64,000 nt of DNA from assembly GCA_947598825.1 (NCBI GenBank), contig CANQFM010000004.1, forward strand, positions 1 to 64,000. The letters run 5' to 3'. Source of the DNA: an uncultured Eisenbergiella sp. (lineage in GTDB: Bacteria > Bacillota > Clostridia > Lachnospirales > Lachnospiraceae). The notes under the pieces are model-generated. The model was not told where the DNA came from and did not search any database. It worked only from the letters and a program-made list of their open reading frames with translations. Position 1 is the first letter of the stretch, and each line of letters opens with the position of its first letter. Positions 58,839-64,000 of the stretch are shown one piece after another. Both the position numbers and the translations under genes were made by a program.

Positions 58839-59007
58839 AAAACCCTCCAAACACCAGCTATAAACGCCTATTTCTTATACAAGATGCCAGAATATTCTAC
58901 TCTATATGTCCATATACTACACAATTTTTACTAGCTGCCACAACTTAATCCTTGCCATTACTTTATCAGTTTTTGCTGTTTTTGTAAAGCAACTTTTTTA
59001 TGAGCGA
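58839..59007 (-). promoter_or_regulatory. AT-rich leader of the chimeric binding protein gene
   Basis: The best promoter candidate on the minus strand is TTTACA (58983-58988), 17 bases, TAAAGT (58960-58965), giving a leader of about 110 bases. Other weak boxes are possible. A 10-bp palindrome AGAATATTCT (58889-58898) lies in the leader. No gene is seen here. Confidence 0.35.
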
Positions 59008-59054
59008 AAAACGGCCCTTGTGATGGGCAAGAAACGGCCTTCAAAGGGGCCGTT
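59008..59054 (-). terminator. Terminator with alternative arms at the end of the FMN-dependent gene
   Basis: On the minus strand AACGGCCC (59047-59054), inside the last codons, can pair with GGGCCGTT (59010-59017) followed by a T-run, or with a nearer GGCCGTT (59033-59039) followed by TCTT. The two pairings exclude each other. Confidence 0.5.
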
Positions 59055-59955
59055 CTGCGGCGGCGTCCCACAAAAGCCCCGGCCCGATATGCGACAGATC
59101 CCGGGAGGCGGTCCTGGCCATCATCCCCGCCAGCTCCTCCGTCATCTTTTTGAGATATTCAGCCACGCCATCAGCCCCGTCTTTTCCCAAAGACGGCAGC
59201 ACGGCCCTGCCCACACAGACGGCCTTCGCCCCCAGGGCCAGCGCCTTAAAGGCGTCGCAGCCCGTATCGATGGAACAGTCCACGAACAGATCCAGACCGT
59301 CCCCCACTTCCCTGCGGATCGCAGGCAGCGCCATCAGCGGCGGCACGGCATAAGGCAGGATCCCGTGATGATGGGAGATCAGGATCCCCCGCACGCCGGC
59401 CCGGGCGCATTTTATGGCGTCCTGCACGCTCAATACCCCCTTGACCACAAAGGGAAGGGGCGTCGCCTGCACAAAATCCTTCAGTTCTTCCAAAGAAACC
59501 GGCGCCATGGCCGTATCGCCGATCACGTCCGGCTGTCCCCTGTGGTCAAAGCTGTGGTCGATATCCATTCCCACAGCCAGGACCCCGGCCCGGTACGCGT
59601 GTTCCAGACGGCGAAAGACGAGTTTGCGGTCCGCATAGGGTTTTACGATCTTGACCGTGGCCGCGCCGGTGGCCAGGATCTTTTCCAGCTCTGCTTCTTC
59701 TCCCATCCCGGCCCAGTTGCAGGCGCCTGCTTTTTTCGCGCCCTCTGCCATCAGCGCCATCCCGTTTGCCCGGACGTTGTCCAGATGGGAAAAGGCGGCG
59801 GTCATAATCGGCGTTGCAAAGGTACGCCCGTAGAGCGAAAGGCTGGTATCCGGCACCGCGCTGTCCAGATAGCGGGCCTCCACCAGCAGACTGTCCAGAT
59901 AGGCCCTGGTCAGTTCATTGGCATCCCGGGTATTTTTGACATGAGACAAATCCAT
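59041..59955 (-). CDS. FMN-dependent alpha-hydroxy-acid dehydrogenase family protein, atypical active site
   Basis: A 304-residue TIM-barrel flavoprotein of the FMN_dh (lactate oxidase / IPP isomerase 2-like) superfamily. Seen: ATPIMTAAFSHL (FMN contact), FVVKGVLSVQDAIKCARAGV and DAFKALALGAKAVCVGR. The usual SNHGGRQ is ISHHHGILP and DGGVRRG is VDCSIDTG, so the substrate-carboxylate arginine and the phosphate-loop arginines of true hydroxy-acid oxidases are missing. It probably does a different reaction. It follows the GH2 gene by 24 bases; AAGGAGGG precedes the ATG. Confidence 0.8.
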   Translation of the reverse strand: MDLSHVKNTRDANELTRAYLDSLLVEARYLDSAVPDTSLSLYGRTFATPIMTAAFSHLDNVRANGMALMAEGAKKAGACNWAGMGEEAELEKILATGAATVKIVKPYADRKLVFRRLEHAYRAGVLAVGMDIDHSFDHRGQPDVIGDTAMAPVSLEELKDFVQATPLPFVVKGVLSVQDAIKCARAGVRGILISHHHGILPYAVPPLMALPAIRREVGDGLDLFVDCSIDTGCDAFKALALGAKAVCVGRAVLPSLGKDGADGVAEYLKKMTEELAGMMARTASRDLSHIGPGLLWDAAAERPL

Positions 59956-59979
59956 CCCGTATCCCTCCTTCTGCTCCTG

Positions 59980-62472
59980 TCACTCCACGGCCAGGGTAAG
60001 CTGCGCGCTGCCCAGCTCCGGACTCGTCACGGTCAGGGTCGCCTGTCCGGCCTCATAGCCGCCGCGCAGGATCGCACAGCAGCGTCCCCGGTAGGTGGTA
60101 AAGGCGCCCGCCGTATAGTTTTCCGTGGTGATCGGCGCAGCGGAACCAAACCCCGCCAGATGCGCCGCCCCTTTTGCGCAGGCCGTCAGTAAAAACTCTG
60201 CGTCCGGCACCAGCCTGCCCTGGCTGTCCGTCACTTCCACTTCCACATAGGCCAGGCTGTGGCCGTCCGCCGCCAGCTTTGGCCGGTCGCTGACCAGCCT
60301 CAGGCGGCAGGGCTCCCCTGCCGTGACCATCCGGTCCCGGGACACTTCCCGTCCGTCCGTATAACTGACCGCCGTCAGTTCCCCCGGCTCATAGGTCAGA
60401 TCAAAGACGAAGGAAAGGGGCAGTTCTTCGGCGGCCATGGCCTCCCCCTGTTTCTTTTTTCCCAGAAGCCTGCCATTTACATAAAGCGCCACCTCCTGGG
60501 CACGGGAAAAGACCACCGCGCTGACGGGCCTGCCCTCCTGGCCGGGATAGGTCCAGCTTCTCTGACAGGGCGTAAAGCCCCAGCGGCTGATATACTGCTC
60601 TTTTCCAAACTCCGACGGCGCATAGGAAAACAACCGGGTCGCCTCAGAGCCGAATACCACGCTGCGGTAATGCCCCTGGGGCAGGATCGTACCGTTGATA
60701 TCGATATCCGCATCATCGGCCAGCCGATAGGGGAAATGGGTGATATGCGGCGAAATGGCCCCTTTGTCCAGCCCCTCTTTCGGGTCTAAAAAGAAGGATT
60801 TGCCGATACCCGCCTCGCCGATATAATCCACCGCCGTCCAGGTAAAGTCGCCGATCACATACGGCGTGCGCTCCACCATGGGCCAGCGTTTTCCGATCTC
60901 CTTGGGGAAATTCTCCGATCCTAAGATGATCCGCTCCGGGAACATCTCATGATCCTGGGGGTACCGGTCTTCCATATAATTGTAGCCCACGATGTCCAGC
61001 CCGTTGGTAAAAGGCTCGGTCAGCGTCTCCCAGGTCAGATCCTCGCTGCCCTTGTCGTCGTTTTGCTGCTGGGAGGAAGCGCCCCGGAGATACTTCTCCG
61101 CCGTCTCGTCGTCCAGCCCGCACCAGAAGGAACAGATCCCGTTGCTCACAGGACGGTTGTCCAGGCTTTTGATCTTCTCTACCAGCTTCGCCGCCAGCGT
61201 ATAACCGTGATTCAGGCCGCCGCGTTCGGAGATCTCATTTCCCGTAGACCAGAGCAGGATGGACGGGTGATTGCGGTCCCTGCGGACAAAGGCTTCCAGA
61301 TCCTTTTCCCAGTCCGTATCGAAATACTGATTATAATCGCCGGGCTGCTTGGCCATGCCCCAGGCGTCAAACGCCTCGGCAAACACATACATTCCCAGCC
61401 GGTCGCAGACCTCCAGCAATACCCTGGAGGGCGGGTTGTGGGTGGTGCGGATGGCGTTAAAGCCCACTTCCTTCATCTTTGAAATGCGCCGCACCTCCGC
61501 GTCGTAAAAGGACGCCGCCCCCAGCAGGCCGTTGTCGTGATGGACGCAGCCGCCCTTCAGCTTCACGCTCTTTTCGTTGACCAGCAAGCCGTTTTTCACA
61601 TCTGCCGTCACCGTCCGGATGCCGAACAGCACGCTGTCCGTATCCACGGTCTTTTCGGCGGACTCCACGAAATGGGTCTTATAGAGGCCCAGATCCGTCA
61701 CCCTGGCTTCCAGCCGGTAAAGCGCCGGCGTCTCGGCGCTCCAGAGCTTCGGACGATCCACAGTCAGGGTCAGATAGGCGTCCTGCTTACAGCCCGCGTC
61801 CACCTGGATCCTGGTCTGCCGGGACAGCGCGCATTCCCCCGTCCGGTCGTCGATGAGAGAAACCTCCACCGCCGCCATGTGATCCTGGATGGTGCTGTTC
61901 TCCACCTTCACCCGCACCCGGATCAGGGCGGTTTGGGTCTCTTTGCCCTCTCCGTATACGATCCGCTCGGTGACGCCATAGATCCCGTCGCAGGCCACAT
62001 GCACCATGGGAACATGGATCAGCTCCACGCTGCGGAAGATCCCCGCCCCGGAATACCAGCGGCTGTTGGGCTGCATCGTGGGATTGACGATGACCACCAG
62101 ACTGTTTTCCTGTCCAAAAAACAGATACGGCGTGATATCCACGCAGAAGGGCGTATAGCCGTAATGGTGCAGCGCGGCTCTGCCGCCGTTGACGTCCAGC
62201 GTAGCGTTCATCATAACGCCGTCAAACCGGATCCAGACCCGGTCCTGCTCCCATTCCTTCGGGATAAAGACCGACTTGCGGTAATGGGCCACCCCCGCGT
62301 TATAAAATCCGCTGGCGCTGCCGGCGGGCGCGTCGGCGCTCACCTCGTTTTCGATCATGTAATCGTGGGGCAGATCCACGATCCTGTCCTTATCCGTGCC
62401 CTGCAGACGCACGAAGGCGTCTGTCCTGCCGGGGCCGAACCCCCATCCCCTGTCCAGATTTTGTACGCGCAT
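59980..62472 (-). CDS. GH2 beta-galactosidase-like enzyme
   Basis: An 830-residue GH2 enzyme with full domain order: jelly roll (RIVDLPHDYMIENE, GVAHYRKSVF), Ig-like domain, TIM barrel with GFNAIRTTHNPPS, acid/base Glu413 in WSTGNEISE and nucleophile Glu520 in ILGSENFPKE. A DUF4982-like domain and a C-terminal Ig/invasin-like domain follow. This is the common gut-bacterial exo-beta-galactosidase or glucuronidase layout. No signal peptide. It lies 87 bases after the GH35 gene. GGAGAAGGG precedes the ATG. Confidence 0.92.
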   Translation of the reverse strand: MRVQNLDRGWGFGPGRTDAFVRLQGTDKDRIVDLPHDYMIENEVSADAPAGSASGFYNAGVAHYRKSVFIPKEWEQDRVWIRFDGVMMNATLDVNGGRAALHHYGYTPFCVDITPYLFFGQENSLVVIVNPTMQPNSRWYSGAGIFRSVELIHVPMVHVACDGIYGVTERIVYGEGKETQTALIRVRVKVENSTIQDHMAAVEVSLIDDRTGECALSRQTRIQVDAGCKQDAYLTLTVDRPKLWSAETPALYRLEARVTDLGLYKTHFVESAEKTVDTDSVLFGIRTVTADVKNGLLVNEKSVKLKGGCVHHDNGLLGAASFYDAEVRRISKMKEVGFNAIRTTHNPPSRVLLEVCDRLGMYVFAEAFDAWGMAKQPGDYNQYFDTDWEKDLEAFVRRDRNHPSILLWSTGNEISERGGLNHGYTLAAKLVEKIKSLDNRPVSNGICSFWCGLDDETAEKYLRGASSQQQNDDKGSEDLTWETLTEPFTNGLDIVGYNYMEDRYPQDHEMFPERIILGSENFPKEIGKRWPMVERTPYVIGDFTWTAVDYIGEAGIGKSFFLDPKEGLDKGAISPHITHFPYRLADDADIDINGTILPQGHYRSVVFGSEATRLFSYAPSEFGKEQYISRWGFTPCQRSWTYPGQEGRPVSAVVFSRAQEVALYVNGRLLGKKKQGEAMAAEELPLSFVFDLTYEPGELTAVSYTDGREVSRDRMVTAGEPCRLRLVSDRPKLAADGHSLAYVEVEVTDSQGRLVPDAEFLLTACAKGAAHLAGFGSAAPITTENYTAGAFTTYRGRCCAILRGGYEAGQATLTVTSPELGSAQLTLAVE

Positions 62473-62559
62473 TTTCCCTTCTCCTTTCTGCGCTGCCGGT
62501 CATTCGTTTTTCGTCCGGCGCTTTGAAACCAAAGGCGTTTTGCCTGTAAAACCCTCTCC

Positions 62560-64000
62560 TTACCAGTAAAGCTCCTGCACCCGGATCTTTTCCAACCGGC
62601 AGGCCGCGCCGTTTTCAAAAGCCGGATACTTTTCCAGATAAACCGGCGCGCCCTCTAAAAGCGGCTCGACCTCCACCCGCAGCTTTTGGGGGAAATCGAA
62701 ATACCGCAGGCTGATGGGCACCTCCTGCCCCGTGTAAAAATGATCGTTGATCTTGGTTTCCCCCAGATACACAGCCATCCTGTCCCCCGCATAGGAAAGA
62801 CACAGCAGCGTATCCCGGCCCTCTGCCGGCAGGCTGTTTTGCTCGGTCCCCCGCAGGCTTTCGGCATAAGAAATTGTGATCTCATACACCGCTTTTTTGC
62901 CGTCGCAGCAGACCGGCCTCACCTCTGCCCTGGCCCCATCCTCTGCCACGGTCCGCTCATAAACCGTAAACCGCCCCTCTTCGCCGCTCTTTACAAAACC
63001 GGGGAGTCTTTCCTCCGGCAGGGCTGGAAACGTGCGGACGGAGGTGTGAGGGCCGCCCGTGACAAAGATCCGGCCGTTTTCCTCCCAGGCGAAATCCTCC
63101 GACAGAAGCAGATATTCCTGCGGATCTGTCCCAAAAGGCCCTGTTTTACAGGCGTTTAACGCGTCTTTACGGGACAGATGCAGGATCCTTTCCTGCGCCT
63201 TCCCTTCCCAGCAAAACTGAGGGGCCCAATCTCCGTAGAAAACCCACCAGTCCTCTGCCCTTCCCCGCAGGCGGCACAGAGGCGTCGCCAGGGCAAAACG
63301 CAGAACGGTATCCCCCAGCCGCATCCGGTAGGGGAAAAATCCATACCTGCCATCATCAATCTCCATCGGCGGGAAACGGACCGGCCCGCCCTCGCAGATT
63401 CCCTCCAGCTCCACGTTTTCGTGGCGTTCCATCGGATACAACCGCTGATAGTTGTTAAAAAAGACATAGCCGTGAGTCCCGTCGTGCCGGCAGGCGCACC
63501 GCAGCGTGTGAAGATCGTCGGGCCGAACATCCGCCGGACGGATCGCAGCGGGCAAAGCCGCCAGATCCTCCCCGAAATCCTTCAGGAAACAGGCCAGCAG
63601 TCTGATCTCCCGATAGGCGTCTGAAATCGTGCCGTACTGCCGCAGGGGCGCGTTGAAATCGTAGTTGATCTCCGGCAGGTCGTTCAGATAACCGGTGGCG
63701 GTACTCTCCTGCAGCGTGGACAGCCTGCCCTGGGGATTGCTTCCCCCATGATACATATAGTAGCCCAGCAGCGCCGCGCCGCTGCCCAGCTTTACCAGGG
63801 ACATGGCGCCGACGTCCGCGCCGGACGCCACAGGACGCCGATGGCTCGTCACCTGCAGGCCGCCGCCCAGTTCCGCCGTCAGATACGGGAAACGGGATTC
63901 GTCAAAGGTCAGGGCATCCTCCGTGTGATGATCGTTTGCGATCAGCGCGTCGTTGCGCAGATGGCTGAATACGAAATTGGCGTTGGGCGCAAGACGGTCA
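62560..64000 (-). CDS. GH35 beta-galactosidase-like enzyme, 5' part outside the window
   Basis: The frame stays open to the right edge (480 codons seen), so the N-terminal part is missing. The GTG at 63852 is internal: upstream codons read SRFPYLTAELGGGLQVTSHRRP without a stop. YYMYHGGSNPQGRLSTLQES and NYDFNAPLRQYG are typical of GH35; the Glu of TAELGGG is a candidate nucleophile by position. After the barrel come the beta-sandwich domains, ending in KIRVQELYW. It precedes the GH2 beta-galactosidase gene and suggests galactan or arabinogalactan side-chain use. Confidence 0.85.
   Translation of the reverse strand, partial: DRLAPNANFVFSHLRNDALIANDHHTEDALTFDESRFPYLTAELGGGLQVTSHRRPVASGADVGAMSLVKLGSGAALLGYYMYHGGSNPQGRLSTLQESTATGYLNDLPEINYDFNAPLRQYGTISDAYREIRLLACFLKDFGEDLAALPAAIRPADVRPDDLHTLRCACRHDGTHGYVFFNNYQRLYPMERHENVELEGICEGGPVRFPPMEIDDGRYGFFPYRMRLGDTVLRFALATPLCRLRGRAEDWWVFYGDWAPQFCWEGKAQERILHLSRKDALNACKTGPFGTDPQEYLLLSEDFAWEENGRIFVTGGPHTSVRTFPALPEERLPGFVKSGEEGRFTVYERTVAEDGARAEVRPVCCDGKKAVYEITISYAESLRGTEQNSLPAEGRDTLLCLSYAGDRMAVYLGETKINDHFYTGQEVPISLRYFDFPQKLRVEVEPLLEGAPVYLEKYPAFENGAACRLEKIRVQELYW

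Noticed and set aside
57228-58934. A 568-codon plus-strand open frame opposite the chimeric binding protein gene
   Set aside because: It is antisense to a well-supported gene, has no ribosome site and encodes low-complexity His/Gly/Arg/Leu-rich sequence typical of a mirror frame in GC-rich DNA.
58906-60192. A 428-codon plus-strand open frame across the FMN-dependent gene and an intergenic gap
   Set aside because: It crosses gene boundaries and a terminator, has biased Arg/His/Gly composition and no ribosome site.
1-64000. CRISPR arrays, tRNA or rRNA genes, prophage and insertion sequences
   Set aside because: No regularly spaced repeats, cloverleaf-like sequences, phage structural genes or transposase with terminal repeats were seen on reading; the Rpn-type gene has no visible ends of an element.

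Overview
The window looks like chromosome of a fairly GC-rich Clostridia, most likely a gut Lachnospiraceae-type bacterium. The signs are strong AGGAGG ribosome binding sites, lipoprotein sugar-binding proteins with acidic Ala/Glu/Thr linkers, LplB/LplC-type permease pairs without a local ATPase, a free-standing AraC regulator, a UvrX/YolD-type polymerase pair and an Rrf2/cysK pair. The taxonomic call is an inference from gene content. I see no rRNA, tRNA, CRISPR array, prophage or transposase-bearing IS.

Layout. (1) 1-1.6 kb: an Rpn-type nuclease and a small unknown gene. (2) 1.6-13.6 kb, minus strand: a pectin/rhamnogalacturonan locus with an esterase, GH28, GH105, MATE exporter, CE12-type acetylesterase, two sugar ABC permeases and their lipoprotein binding protein, followed by a GH43 enzyme and a flavodoxin-like reductase. 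(3) 13.7-15.3 kb: cysK and a divergent Rrf2 regulator whose last residues (NDYVI) look like the serine acetyltransferase tail that docks into CysK. (4) 15.3-32.1 kb: carboxylesterase, GH2 enzyme, cation exchanger, carbonic anhydrase, CE2-like esterase, ECF S component, FeoA-FeoB fusion, YolD plus Y-family polymerase, PepF and a Na/Pi cotransporter; mostly housekeeping. (5) 32.1-39.6 kb, minus: an operon of surface GH5, a cysteine-motif unknown protein, a sialate-esterase-like protein and a GH2, divergent from an AraC regulator (39.7-40.7 kb). (6) 40.6-49.1 kb, minus: two permeases, a binding lipoprotein, two more members of the cysteine-motif family, GH43 and GH10. (7) 49.2-58.8 kb, minus: a cassette of a chimeric membrane-anchored binding protein, two permeases, an NHL-propeller/TPR-like protein, a Yip1 protein and a DUF5696 protein. 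(8) 59.0-64.0 kb: an atypical FMN-dependent dehydrogenase homologue, GH2 and a GH35 truncated by the window edge.

Together the accessory parts form a plant cell-wall (pectin plus xylan/glucan) foraging region. Extracellular or surface enzymes (GH5 lipoprotein) cut polymers, three ABC importers without their own ATPase take up oligosaccharides, and enzymes without signal peptides (GH10, GH43, GH28, GH105, GH2, GH35 and the esterases) finish the work inside the cell.

The two least explained systems are the three paralogous cysteine-motif proteins (37265-38215, 43506-44411, 44437-45387), always next to xylan or glucan enzymes, and the binding-protein/permease/NHL/Yip1/DUF5696 cassette, whose three accessory proteins are all membrane or extracellular.
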